DNA of 39,573 bases from contig MNCI01011089.1 of the NCBI GenBank assembly GCA_015680685.1, positions 1-39,573 on the forward strand, in the 5' to 3' direction. Origin of the DNA: Gnetum montanum. Taxonomy: Eukaryota > Streptophyta > Gnetopsida > Gnetales > Gnetaceae. Shown here in pieces: positions 20,792-32,539 of the stretch. The first letter of the stretch is position 1. Every line of letters starts with the position of its first letter. Position numbers and translations under genes: made by a program. The notes beneath the pieces are model-generated. The model did not search any database and was not told the DNA's origin. It was given only the letters and a program-made list of their open reading frames with translations.

Positions 20792-20796
20792 CTTGT

Positions 20797-22050
20797 TCAT
20801 TAGACAATGGATAACATTATATCCATGTGTAAAAATATTTAATATCTAAGCACATGGTGCCTAAATTTTTCCAAAGTGTATACCACAACCATGAGCTCCT
20901 TTTCAATGATGGTATAATTTAGTTATACATCCACAATGCTTTTGCTTGTATAATGAATGTAATATAAACATGTTTTATCATCCAATAATGTAAGCATGAT
21001 CCCCAATGCATAGTTGGATGCATCCATCTTAATGTGAAAATTTTTCGACCAATTCAAAGCACATAGAATGGGAGCTTCTATGAGCTTTTTCTTTAACTAT
21101 TAAAATACATGTTCACATTCCTTGGTCTAGTCACAGGATGCATCTTTCTTTGTTAACTCTACAAATAGTTTGACAATTTTGGAAAAGTTCTCAATGAAGT
21201 GCTTGTAGTAGCTAGTATGTCCAAGAAATGACTTCATATCTTTTACATTTTGAGGCTATTTGGTGATTCCTTGGATAACCTTTACTTTTTCTAGATTCAC
21301 CTCTATCTCTTTTCTTGAGATATGGTGCCCTAAGACAATGTCCTATTGGAAAATTAGATGGCTTTTCTACTAATTGAGCCTTAATTTGTTCTCCACATAA
21401 CAGTTTTGTACTTGCTCCAAACCGTCCAAGGCTTTCTCAAAGTTGATACCATAGGTGGAAAAGTCATTCATGAAGACCTCCACACCACTACCAATATACT
21501 ATTGAAAAATGCTGACTACTAGGTATTAGAAAGTTGCAGAGTCATTGCATAGGCCAAAGGACATCTTTTTATATGCAAAAGTCCCCTAAGTATTTGTGAA
21601 TGTTGTCTTGCCTTGATCTTCTAGTGCTATCTAGATTTGATTAAGCCACTATAAGCATCTAGAAAACTAGAGTAGTTGTGCCCTACAATCATATGCAACA
21701 CCTACTTCACAAATAGAAATGGAAAATGATCCTTAAATGTGTCCATATTCAATAGCCAAAAGTCCATATAGACTCTTCATTTTCCTTCTTTCTTTGGTCT
21801 AATGATGAGTATGATTACCCACTCATTGTTGGCTATAGGATAGATGAATCTAGCCTTAAGAAGTTATTTAATTTCATCCTTAATAACTTACTTAAGTTTT
21901 GGATTCAACCTCCTTTACGACTACCTCCTTGGCTTGATGGAGGGATCTGTGTAGATTTTATGCTAGGATATCCTAGAATCTATTCATGTTATATTATGAT
22001 ATGAACATGTAAAGGCTTTTGGCCATTTGTTTACCATGTTCAATAGCTTC
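20797..22050 (-). pseudogene. E4 RT and RNase H N-terminal part (right of E1)
   Basis: Minus-strand reading. RNase H residues equivalent to SIVGA-LNYTIIEKELMVVV lie at about 20860-20960. RT lies at about 21000-22050 and includes SSFLDAYSG (first catalytic Asp, about 21660) and VFMNDFSTYG at about 21443-21480. In the latter the usual FMDD is FMND, so one metal-binding Asp is lost. Many stops and frameshifts. The RNase H domain is cut by E1 at 20796/7399. Confidence 0.75.
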
Positions 22051-22479
22051 TTTTTTTGGTCTTAGGCAAGGTTGGCATTTATTATTATTGACTTGCCATT
22101 ATTAAGAAACACATATTCTAATGTTGTTGGTAAAGCCTTAAGTTCAAGGGGCTCTTGCTCAAAATCATTTGGGATTTCCATCTCTTCCTAATATATCTCT
22201 TTATTTTTGTGGAAGAGTTGGTGTTGGAGCTACTCCAATCCATTCAAATTATCTATATAGACACTTGTGAGAAGTTCCATTAGTTCTATGTACATTGTGG
22301 ATTCAACATTGTTGTCTATGATCAACCATTGAATACCTTCTTGTTTTATGGCTACTGCATACAGTCACCTTAGGATACTTGATGTTTTAGCATACTAATT
22401 TCATTCTTGGATAGATGTGCTTTTTATGGTCCATATTTTCTACATGTAATGGTACACTATGTCATTGTCTGTAATGCAT

Positions 22480-22960
22480 GAAACTCACTTCTTAATCTTT
22501 CCAAATTCATTCTCCTCGGAGATTTCCAAGGAATGATCTCTTATCCTTATCGACATCAATATTACTAATCCAATCCCTTCTCATAATAATGGAAAACTTC
22601 CCTTTGTAATTATTTACATGGATCACTAGGAAATTTGCTAGGTATGACCATCCAAAGACAATGGTCACAATGTCCTCCACCAATCCTAATGGAACAATGA
22701 TGGACTGATCTGCAAGCTCTAAACTAATGTTGCATTTTTTGAGTAGAGGAAGGTTCTATGTCTTATACATATTTTGAGAACTTAATTTTACTATTGAAAA
22801 TAAATCTAGTAGAGCTTGGCATGGATTATTTCCTACAATCTACAAATAGATGAGTGAACTTCCAAGATCAGATCGTTTCTTTGAAAGGCGGCTAGCCTTA
22901 ATCCAATCTTTGACTACATGGATTAACACACTAGTATGTACATTACAAGACATTTGGATT
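22480..22960 (-). pseudogene. E4 protease, decayed
   Basis: Minus-strand reading gives CQALLDLFSIVKLSS, NISLELADQSIIVPLGLVED and KGKFSIIMRRDW. These match E1 (KALLDSGSGVNLIS, IQLKLVDQSITIPLGLVED, GNFPIIMGRAW). The active-site Asp remains, but the Ser-Gly that follow are changed to Leu-Phe, so it would not be active. Confidence 0.7.
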
Positions 22961-25760
22961 TAAGGAGGCTCGAGGTTATTTCTAGAATAAATTGATGTAA
23001 TATTAGTAGCCAAGGATATTTGTGAGGGTTTTTATGAACTGTGTGACATAAAGAAGGTCCTCTTCCAAGGCTTATGCTCAGAGCTTCTCAAATAATTCTC
23101 CAATTGTAATTTTATTATCCTTATAGCATTATGTTGTTATGGTTGTGGTGGGATTGCTCCTTGCATTAATGGTGTAGGTGGAAAAGGAGTGGTATTAGAA
23201 GATGCAAAGTTAGATGATAGAAATGGAGGAGGATAAGTAGATAAAGATTCAAGTCATGGAGTATGGGCTTGATGATATTTTGGATGGTAGTAGTAATGGG
23301 AAAAAGGATTATGGCTTATAGAGTCATGAGGAGATATAAATTGTTAGATGTAATATCCATAATGATTTGACTGTCAACAAGGATATTGCTATCACAATGG
23401 TGGCATCCTCCATGACTATGGATTTGACCACTATTAATATTGCTCTTAAGGTTAAGATTGCACTCCACTTGGATGTTTGATGAAATTGCTACTTGTAATT
23501 TCCTTGGGAATAAGGTAATCTCTTAGTTGGTTGCTTTATTACTAGTTTCGGGTTTAATACATATACCCAAAATTATTGCAGATGTAACACTTTATGGAAA
23601 CATCCCTTGGAATGTTCATATTGACAAATGATACATTTGTCATCATCTATTCTTGAATTTACAACCTCATGACTGTGGATTTTACCACTGTTGATATTGC
23701 TCCTAAGGTTAAGATTTCACTCCACTTGGATGTTTGATGAAATTGCTACATATAATTTCCTTGGGAATAAGGTAATCTCTTAGGTGGTTGCTTCCTTGCT
23801 AGTCTTGGGTTTCATACATACACCCAAAATTATTGCAGATGTAACACTTTATGAAAAAATCCCTTGGAATGTTCATATTGGCAAATGATACATTCATTAT
23901 CATCTATCCTTGAATTTACAACCTCATGATTGTGGATTAACCACTGTTGATATTGCTTCTAAGGTTAACATTGCACTCTACTTGGATGTTTGATGAAATT
24001 GCTACCTATAATTTCCTTGGGAATAAGCTAATCTCTTAGGTGGTTTCTTCCTTGCTAGTTTTGGGTTTAATACATACACCCAAAATTATTGTAGATGTAA
24101 CACTTTATAGACATCCCTTGGAATGTTCATATTGGCAAATGATACATTCATCATCATCTGTCCCTGAATTTACAACTTCATCAACTATTACAGCCTTACC
24201 TTTTTTCTGATACTATTTCTTGCCTATATCTTTCTATCTTGTTCTATCTCTACTACTACACTACTCCATCTTCTCCTCTACTATTTTGAGAGAAATTTGA
24301 AAGTTCTCATCTTAGGACTCCTACATTTTATCCACCTTAGTTGATATTTTACTAATAGATTTCTAGACTAGTAAGGTTTATCATTACATCAATTTGTCTA
24401 GTAGTGCTTCCTCCTCAAAATCATAGAAACACATCTCCCTTTTGCAAATGGATGGATCCTTATTGTACTCCTCTACAATTTTTCTTTTCTTTAGCTTCCC
24501 TTCTTCCTTAGACACCTGATCAATGAGCCTTTGGTTTTGATAAGCTCTCATCTCTAAAAGTCTCCCTTGGGTATAGTCCCTAAGAGTTTCTCTAGTTTTG
24601 TACCAAAGCCCATCTATAATATGGCAAAGCTGCTCTCTTTGAGAAAATCCATAGTTTGGACATCAATGCAAAAGAGACTAATACCTACCCATGACTACAT
24701 CCAAGGATTCATGATTTTCTTACTTCTACCCTTGGATTTGTTTCCTCAAATTGGGCACTTGGAAGTATGTCTAGTACTTGTCACTAAATAAATCTAGCAT
24801 GGTACTCCATCTACGAATGGACTCCAATTTCAAAGACTAGTACTAGCTTTCTGCTTCTTTAATGAGTGTGCTTGAAAATAATTTTAACTTTATCCATTCA
24901 TTCTCAATATTCTATAAGATACATATATCATAGGAAGCTTATAAATGACACTGTGAATCAACATTATATTCCCCTTCAAATTTGTGAGTATTGTTCATAT
25001 CCCAACCTTTTGATCCTACTATCCCTATGATGCTTGGTGGGTATTCTAACTACTTTCAAAACATTCAACATGTTTCTAGTGGCTAGTAATGATTCATCAT
25101 AGTAATCGCATGCACAGTAGTCCCTATCATGGCCATATGTTCTATGATGAATTCTATTGTGCCTTCTTTCCTAGTGATGCTCTTCTTACTCTCTATGTTG
25201 TCTATGATCTTAGTCCCCATCATCACGATGGTACCTTCTATCATCTCCATCTTGATCCCAATGATCCATACCTTTGTATCTACCATGAATCCTCCTATTA
25301 GAATTTAATGATTAGGAGGATGGCAAAGGTGAAGAACTAGGAGAATGCTACTTAATAGTTTTTCTTCTATGGTCCTTGTCCAGATTATTGTCCTTGTCCT
25401 TATCCTTCTCCTTATCTTTTTTCTTGTCCTTGGATGAACAACTAGGAGATATGTTCTTTGATGTTCTTCAAGCCTTAGATTCCATCCTTTCTTCACCAAA
25501 GTTCTCCAAGGTTGACTACAACATTGCTAAAGAGTGTCCTCCTCAATAAAGGAAGGAGAATCTATGTATTGAGACAGCCTTGAAAAGAAATCATTGTCCT
25601 CTTTCTGCAAGAAGAATCCATTTCAGTGATGTGTATTAAGTGTGCCTTTGAGATACTTTTATTATTATTATTTTGTATATGAAAGATATCTCGATATGTT
25701 TTCCTTACAGTGAATTTGTATGAATTCACTAGGTATTAGTATTTAGTGCACTTACCTAAA
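22961..25760 (-). pseudogene. E4 gag, decayed, with triplicated knuckle segment
   Basis: Minus-strand gag. The capsid core (about 24480-25010) includes TLIKEAES followed by stops where E1 has TLIKEAESWYW. An Asp/Arg-rich stretch (about 25080-25290) matches the one in E1 and E2. The cysteine motif CIICQYEHSKGC occurs three times because of a 257-bp tandem triplication (23414-24181). The period is not a multiple of 3, so the copies are out of frame with each other. A linker (about 23060-23400) leads to protease. Confidence 0.65.
23414..24181 (-). repeat. Three tandem copies of a 257-bp gag segment
   Basis: Copies begin at 23414, 23671 and 23928 (GACTATGGATTTGACCACT and close variants), so both intervals are 257 bp. 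Each holds the CIICQYEHSKG motif and the downstream LPYSQGNY block on the minus strand. By eye the copies are close to 90% identical or better, so the expansion is fairly old but younger than the family itself. E1 and E2 have one copy. Confidence 0.9.
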
Positions 25761-25765
25761 CTAAC

Positions 25766-25783
25766 TCCCTAACAATGACACCA
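25766..25783 (-). other. E4 primer binding site (tRNA-Asp type)
   Basis: The minus-strand reading TGGTGTCATTGTTAGGGA follows the 5' LTR by one base. It matches the tRNA-Asp-type site of E1 with a few transitions. Confidence 0.7.
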
Positions 25784-25784
25784 A

Positions 25785-26614
25785 TGATGAGTGGCAGGTA
25801 ATTCCTATGCCCAATCATATGAATCACAAGCATTCATCAGTGATCCAATCGAATTCCATAGACATAGTCATCCAAGTTGTCCATATCCCTAAATAGTGTA
25901 TCGTGTAGTTGCAAGTTGTTGTCTTCTTAATCCAAACTTGTGTTTTAACTGTGTATGGTTAATTGTGGTTAAGGAATAAGATGTTTATGTTTATAATTAT
26001 TTTTAGTGTATTTTCTCCTAATTGCTTACTAATGAAATGAAGATTTATGATAAATTAATTACCTAATTCCTAAATTAACTATCCTAACTTGCAATAACTG
26101 TTCCCACTTGCCATACACATCCTAAAATTATATTAATGCTACTAGGATGCCAAGTGTATACTACTGAGCATACCAAGTATCCACTACTGGGATTACCAAC
26201 TGTTAATACATTATGCTCAAAGTGGTTATACTCACATGGTTATGATTAATTGTATTAATTACTTAAGAACATAAAATAAAAAGAAACTGTAAACTATTCT
26301 AAGTGCTACAATGGATGTACGAAATATCAATTTTATTGTCGATCTTGCCAATGTATTGAGGTACATAAGCACTTGAATAAAATGGCGTACAATCTCATAA
26401 ATCCATACTACGAGCACTTAAAGGAAAAATATTCTAACTCTCGAACAAAGAAACTACAAGAGGTTAGTTAATATTAAGACTAAAAGGTGCTATAAATGCA
26501 AAAGATGGACACATTTATATAGCAAATGACTACATCAGCATCAATGGGGATACATCGATGGGGTTGCATCAATGGGCATGTATCAATGTAGCCTATCTTA
26601 TTAATGATTCATTA
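25785..26614 (-). repeat. E4 5' LTR (830 bp)
   Basis: Aligns with the LTR at 1005-1856. On the minus strand it starts TAATGAATCATTAATAAG (TG to TA) and ends CTCATCA. A TATA box (forward TTATATA, 26515-26521) is conserved. U3 has GATGCAACCCCATCGATG-type repeats. Confidence 0.85.
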
Positions 26615-26624
26615 ATTAGAATAT

Positions 26625-26960
26625 CAAAAATGTGATCTTTCTATTTAAAAAAATCTATAAAATAAGTATGCTCTTTTCTAAATATTTTCATGAAATTCTT
26701 GGAAGAAATGAAATCAACTTTAATATGTCTTTCTTTCGGTACCACCAAGACTTCTTATCCATCCACTAACTCCAATTGAACCATCTCAGTTTTACAATAA
26801 AAAAACCAAATATATTTATTTAACAAATCAATTTCCAAGATAATATCATATTCTTTTAAATTCATGATAAATAAATATACATTCCACTTCTAATCTTGTA
26901 TTCTTAATAAGAGCTCCTTATATTCATTTTCTCCTATATATGCAATATGTCTAACACCTT
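26625..26960 (-). pseudogene. Chromovirus-like protease end and linker, piece of E5
   Basis: The minus-strand frame reads MNLKEYDIILEIDLLNK, then CKTEMVQLELVDG, VPKERHIKVDFISSKNFMK and KEHTYFIDFF. Ty3/Gypsy proteases of the chromovirus type end with a D-(Y/F)-D-(V/I)-ILGMDWL block followed by such a linker. It is a different lineage from E1, E2 and E4. The catalytic part is not seen. It continues in frame into 1004-959. It has a few stops and probably one frameshift near 26810. Confidence 0.6.
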
Positions 26961-27059
26961 AAAAAAATAATAGAGTTTTCAATTTTTTATATGACATCCC
27001 CTAACTTCCTCCTCTCCTTTGTAAATGATACTTTTTTATATGTTTTAACAATGAGATGT

Positions 27060-27113
27060 TGGCCTAGTGATAAGTCTTTTAATTTTAAAAATTAAAGTTA
27101 CGAGTTTAATTTT
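27060..27113 (+). ncRNA. tRNA-like (SINE-type) remnant
   Basis: TGGCCTAGTGATA at 27060 resembles a pol III A box and GAGTTTAATTTT at 27102 a decayed B box (GGTTCGANTCC). They are 42 bases apart, close to the spacing in tRNA genes. The following ATGGGTAATGTTGAATTATAAAA could be the body of a SINE. It is decayed and has no cloverleaf I would trust. Confidence 0.35.
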
Positions 27114-27320
27114 AATGGGTAATGTTGAATTATAAAATTTCTAGTAATAAAACCTATGTGAGAACACAAATAATTGGTCTAATTTTAAGCTTTCAAAATG
27201 AGATAAATGATTCAAGTTATAAAAATTGAATGGCAAAACAAAGAAATGAAGTTTATAGTATATGAGAAAATGACAAAAAAAGGCTAAGGATTTTCCACTA
27301 TACATAGAAGAGATATGTTA

Positions 27321-27923
27321 GAAGATCACATTGCATTAATAACTAGGTTTCCTACTTGGGAAGCTAGGGTTAAAACAAATCAACTAAGAGAAATCATTAA
27401 AGAAACAAATTTATTAAGGGTAAAATCATTGCATTAAAAGCTATCATTGAAATGAATCCAACAAAAAGAGCAGCTTGAAGAAAATAGTGAATGAGCTCAT
27501 ATAGATTTAGTGATATGTGAACTTCTTGATGAAGAAATAGAAAGGAAGCAGAATGTCCTTAATCTTCATTTTGTTGGAATAGAAGAAACTAAAAATGGAA
27601 ACCTAGTTCAAGAAGTGACCATGATGATAGAAAACATAATGCATATTTGATTGTCCAAAATAAAGAAAGCAATTATTTCTAGGATTGAAAATGATAAACC
27701 TAAGCATGTTATTAAATTTCTTGACATAAATTATATATCCAACATCTACGAACATCCAAATCCCTTTAAATATTATAAAAGTTTGATAAATGAAGATCTC
27801 ACCAAAAGGGAATTAACTTGCAAAAAGATCTATAAAATGAAGGAAAGTGAAAGAAGTAAAAGAAGAATACTTTGTAGCATATCTATAAATAACTTTAAGG
27901 ATAGTCTTAATCTAATTAACTAA
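27321..27923 (+). pseudogene. LINE ORF1-like remnant
   Basis: One frame, open apart from about four stops. It begins with an alpha-helical charged stretch (REIIKETNLLRVKSL ... QQKEQLEENSE), then EIERKQNVLNLHFVGIEE, PKHVIKFLDINYISNIYEH, and LINEDLTKRELTCKKIYKMKE. This follows the L1-type ORF1 pattern: coiled coil, RNA-binding domain with 'RK-N-(L/V)-(I/L)-F-G-(I/L)-E', and a C-terminal part with '(I/L)-x-(E/D)-DLT'. The longest uninterrupted part is 27651-27923. No endonuclease or RT of a LINE is visible; E2 is inserted 65 bases downstream, so any ORF2 may lie beyond the window. The assignment is from motif pattern only. Confidence 0.5.
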
Positions 27924-27988
27924 CATAAATAATCATTTAAGAGCATAAATAAAATAGAACAACGTGGTGTAGCAAAGTTCTTTATAAT

Positions 27989-28863
27989 TGATGAAGCATC
28001 AATAAGATAGATTGCATTGATGCATGCTCGTCAACGTAGCCCCATTGACGTATCCTCATCGATGCATGGTAGGATGTGTTGATGAAGATACATCAATGTT
28101 GATGTAGTCATTATCTAGATAAATGCATATAATCAATACATATATCGCACCTTTTTCTCTTAGTATTAGCTAAACCCTTGCAGTTTTCTTCTTTCGACGA
28201 TAGAATATTTTTCCTCCGAGTGGCCATAGTGTTGATATATGAGATTGTATAGAGTTTTATTTGAGTGTTTATGTACCTAAACACATTAGCATGATCAGCA
28301 ATAAAATCAATATTTCTTACATCCATTGCAACACTTAGACTAGCTTACTATTTCTATTCAGCACTTTACTTTCCACGTACTTTACATTTATGTTCTTACA
28401 TAGTTAATACAATTAACCATAAACACATGAGTATGACCACTTCAAGCATAATGTATTATTTGGTATACATGTTAATAATCACATGGCAACCCAGTAGTAT
28501 TAATACTAGTTCAAGATGTGTACAACAAATGGGAATGGATACTCCATGTTAGGATACTTAGTTAATGAACTAGTTGATTCGTTATATAATTAATTATTCA
28601 ACCTTTACACAATCATCTAACTGTTAGGAGAAAATATATTAAAAATAATTATAAAAATACATATCTTATGGCTTAACCACACTTAACCATATTCATAGTT
28701 AAAACACAAGTGTGGGTTAAGAAGATAATAACTTTGCAATAACACAATTCACTACTTAAGAATATCGACCACTAAGGTAACTATGTCTACAAAATTTGAC
28801 CAGATTACTAGTGAACACTCATGATTTGTATCGTTGAACATAGTGAATACTCGATGCTCATCA
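27989..28863 (+). repeat. E2 5' LTR
   Basis: Starts TGATGAAGCATCAATAAG and ends GATGCTCATCA, directly before the primer site. It has U3 units such as CCTCATCGATGCATGG and AATAAA near 28300. It aligns with the reverse complement of the E4 LTRs over long blocks (for example the AAGTATCC / TTGGGA / TTATGCTC segments). Confidence 0.8.
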
Positions 28864-28864
28864 T

Positions 28865-28881
28865 TGATGCCATTGTTGGGA
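28865..28881 (+). other. E2 primer binding site (tRNA-Asp type)
   Basis: TGATGCCATTGTTGGGA follows the LTR by one base. It differs from the Athila/Tat consensus TGGCGCCGTTGCCGGGGA mostly by G-to-A and C-to-T changes. Confidence 0.7.
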
Positions 28882-29129
28882 AATTGGTTTAGCTAAGTGC
28901 TTTCTGTATTATTAATTAGTGAATTCATACAAAAGCATTGTGGGAGAACATAAAAAAATATCTCTCATCCATCATAATAATAAAAACAACATTATTCCAA
29001 TGCATACTTAAGACAGATTACTAAAAATGGTTTTTGCTCATAGGAAAGAATCACCATTGCATGGGGACAAAACAATAAGCAATAGGAGAGAATGCAAAGG
29101 ACTAGTAGTGAGAAATCATAGTAATTGAA

Positions 29130-31560
29130 GATTGTTTATGTCCATATGAAACCCTACTATCTAGACTTCACCTTCATCCTTCATCAAGATGAATAGTTAT
29201 GCTGGATAGATATGGATGGCAACATTATTTTGCCTATTAATCTATCTATTCTTGCTATGCTCATGACTCAACTCATGAGTCTAGGCATTAAAGCAATTAG
29301 GCCTGAGCATGAAACAATGGATAATTTCCCAAGAACTATTAACCTACAAAAGTGTTCCTCTGAAAAGACAAATGCATGAAGGCCCACTATGAAGCCTCCA
29401 AGAAATGACTCTCACCACCCCTATTCCTACAGTCACATAGAAAGGATAAGAATTCTTTTTCTGGGCATTCTCAATACACTAATTCTCCTACTTTCATTGA
29501 AGAGGATACATTTCACCAACAATTGCACTCAACCTTGGAAAACCCTAGTGAAGGAAAAACAATGTAAAAAAGACAAAGAACCTCAAAAGAAAAGTCTCTT
29601 AGTCATTAATTTAGGAAGAATAACACCATTAAAAGAAGAATAAATATAAGAAAAAGGATTAGAATAGGGACCAAAAGAGAAGAACTAGAAGGCATCATTC
29701 TCCTAGTCCTCCACCTTCACCATCCTCATCCTCATCAAACTATGATAGAAAGAGCCATGATAGAAATAGAGACAAGGGTGATCAAGATTATGATGAAGAT
29801 GAAAGGAGGTCCCATCAAGATGACAGGGACTAGGATCATTGACAATCACGAGAATAGGAAGAATGTCACTAGGGAAGGAGGCACAATAGGACTTATCATA
29901 GAAGGCATCATCATGGCAAGGGGGGAGATGACTATAATGAACCATTGTTGGCCACAAGAAACATGCTCAATGTTTCAAAAGTAGTAAGGATCCCCACCAG
30001 ATACCAAAAGGATAGTAGGATTAAATGATTAGATATGAATCATATCTTCAAATTCAAAGGGGGATATAATGTAAATCCATAGTATCACCTACAAGCTTTC
30101 CAGGATGCTTATGCCTTACATAACATTGAAAATGACTACCATAAGTTAAAATTATTCTTAATGACACTTATAAAAGAAGAAAAAATTTGGTACTAGTCTT
30201 TGAAACCAGAATCCATTCATAGATAGCGTACAATGTTGGAGTTGTTTTATGACAATTACCTAACATACTCAAAAGTGTCTAATTTAAGAAAATCAATACA
30301 AGAATGGAAGAAAAAAATCAAGAATTATTGGATGTCACTTTGGTCAAGTACTACTCTCTTTTGCAGTGATGCCCATGCCATGGATTCTCTCTCAAAGGGA
30401 GAAACTTCACCACATCATAGATGGGCTCCAAAACAAAACCTAAGAAACTCTTAGGGTCTATCAAATCCAAAAGCTGATTGAACAAGTGGCCAAAGAAGAA
30501 GGCGAGTTGAAAAAATAAGAATGTGAAGAAGAATATAATAGAGATACCTTCATTTGCAAAAGGGATGTATGTTTCTATGATTCAAAAGAGGAAGCACCAC
30601 TAGATGAAGTGGTACAAAGAAATACCTTGCTAATACAAAAATTTATCATTAAAATATCATCTACGATAGACAGAATATGAGACTCCTTAGATGAGAAGTT
30701 TCAAACTACTCTTGAGATTGTGGAGGAGAAGGTAGAGTAGGGGAGTAGTGATCAAGATGGAAGGAGAAAGAAGAATACAGAAAAGAAATATTATCAATAG
30801 AAAGGTAAGGCTACAATGTTCGATGAGGTTACGAATTCTAAAAAAAATGATGATTGATGTGATATCTACTAGTACAAACATCCCAAGGGATGTTTCCCTA
30901 TGTTCGTTTCACCTACAAGAATCTATGATGTATGCCTTAAATCTAAAATTTGCAAAGAGGCAACTAGCTAGAAGATTATCTTACCCTCAAGGAAATTACA
31001 AGTAATAGTTCCACCTAACACAATATTATCCAAGTGAAGTACCACCTCAACCTTAGGAGCAATTTCAGTAGTGCAAAATCCAAAGTCATGAGGGATGCCA
31101 CTGCCATGATAGTAGTGCCCTTACCAACAACTGGATCCCTATGGATATTATGTATAATAGCCTATATCTCCTGATGGCTCTACAAGTCACACTCTTTTTG
31201 CTCACGACTACTACCCTCTAGAATATTATCAAACCCATACTTCATGACCTTACTCTTCCTATACTTATCCTTCTCAACATACCTCACCTAAACCTACACC
31301 ATTTCATACCATCCCCTTGCCACTTGCTCCACCTATGCAGGTAGAAATTCCACCATAGAAAAAACAAAGAAACACTAAAAAGACTATTAACTTATAGCTA
31401 GATAACCATCTGAGTGGTTCTAAGCCTAAATCTTAGAAGAGGGCATTATTTAGGACCAACAGCCCCCAAAAATCCTCATGGACACCTATAACTATTAACC
31501 CTGCATTTACCGCTTCTAAAATTACTTCAAACCAAAGATCCTCCAATGTACATACTATTA
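29130..31560 (+). pseudogene. E2 gag, decayed
   Basis: The N-terminal block (about 29160-29290: YLDFTFILHQDE, DMDGNIILP) matches E1. An Asp/Arg/His-rich stretch lies at about 29740-29950. The capsid core (about 30030-30460: MNHIFKFKGGYN, LQAFQDAYALHNIENDYHKLKLF, TLIKEEKIWY) matches the Retrotrans_gag pattern. The remains of the cysteine motif (CDIY-YKHPKGCFPM, about 30856-30903) show one Cys and one Gln lost. The Pro-rich linker (about 31010-31360) precedes protease. Stops and frameshifts throughout. Confidence 0.65.
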
Positions 31561-31599
31561 TATTGACCCATGCAATCACTGATTGGATCAAGGCTAGCC

Positions 31600-32060
31600 A
31601 AATTTCTAGGAAATTATATAATCCTTGGAGTCCTCTTATCTATTTATAGATCATAGGAAATGATCCCTACAAGGCTCTATTGGAATTAGGTTCTAGAGTT
31701 AATTTGATTTCTTAAGAAAAATATAATACTTGGAACCTACCTTCATTAAAGAAATGCACCATCAAATTGGAGCTTGCAAATCAGTCCATCACTATCCCTT
31801 TAGGATTAGTAGAGGACATTGTAACCACAATTTGTGGATGGTCTTATCCTACTGATTTCTTAATGATCCATGTGAATAATTAAAAGGGGGACTTCCCTAT
31901 TATCATGGAAAAGACTTAGCTTAGCACAATTGATTCCAAGTTGGGGATTCAAGATCTTTCCTTGGAAATATCTAATTAAAATGAATTTGAAAAGACAAAG
32001 AACAAATGAACTCCATGCATCGCATATAGTGACACAGGGTGCCATTGCATGTAGAGACTA
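31600..32060 (+). pseudogene. E2 protease, active site lost
   Basis: Reading NDPYKALLELGSRVNLIS and IKLELANQSITIPLGLVEDIVTTICGWSYPTDF aligns with E1 almost residue for residue. The catalytic Asp-Ser-Gly is Glu-Leu-Gly, so the enzyme would be inactive. Confidence 0.75.
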
Positions 32061-32539
32061 TGGGCTATGAAGAACACGTCTATCTAAGCATGTAATCAGT
32101 GTGTTAAAATTCCAACCATTCAAAAGTGCCTATATGCAACAACCACAAACTAAGAAGGTACCTACTATTTGATAATTTTGATTAAAAAATGTGCATGGAA
32201 CCAATAGAACTTCTCACAAGTATCTACATTGATAATTTGTATAGGCTAGATCATATCCAACACCAACTCTTCCATGTATAGATTGAGATGGATTGGGAGG
32301 AGTTGGAAATCCCAAATCATTTCAAGCAAGAGGCCCTTAAACTCAAGACTTTACTCGCCAATCTAGAATATGCTTTTCTTGATAATATTAGGTTGGTAAT
32401 AATAAATGTCAATATTGTCCAAGACTAAAAGAAGAAGCTACTGAATATGGTAAATAAATGACCAAAAGCCTTTGCATGGTCATATCATGAGTTGACAAAA
32501 ATAGATCCAAGGATATGCTAATACTGAATCTATATAGAT

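Larger units (their letters stand above)
1005..26614 (-). mobile_element. E4: minus-strand Ty3/Gypsy (Athila/Tat-like) element, split by E1
   Basis: E4 is bounded by LTRs at 1005-1856 (3') and 25785-26614 (5') and flanked by ATTGG (1000-1004) and ATTAG (26615-26619), a target-site duplication with one G/A change. Its body is interrupted by E1 (7400-20791 plus a duplicated CTTGT), leaving about 12.2 kb of E4 itself. Read leftward from the 5' LTR the order is primer site, gag, protease, RT, RNase H, [E1], integrase, gene-free stretch, promoter-like module, accessory ORF, polypurine tract, 3' LTR. LTR identity is roughly 80-85% by eye, lower than in E1, which fits E4 being the older insertion. 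Many stops and some frameshifts make it non-functional. Confidence 0.85.

Noticed and set aside
23414-24181. CRISPR-like or satellite array
   Set aside because: Contiguous 257-bp tandem copies of gag coding sequence without spacers; a local duplication inside E4.
25083-25286. Ile/Met/Thr-rich minus-strand ORF, similar to a plus-strand ORF at 29742-29984
   Set aside because: The similarity is real, but both are off-frame shadows of the Asp/Arg/His-rich part of gag in E4 and E2.
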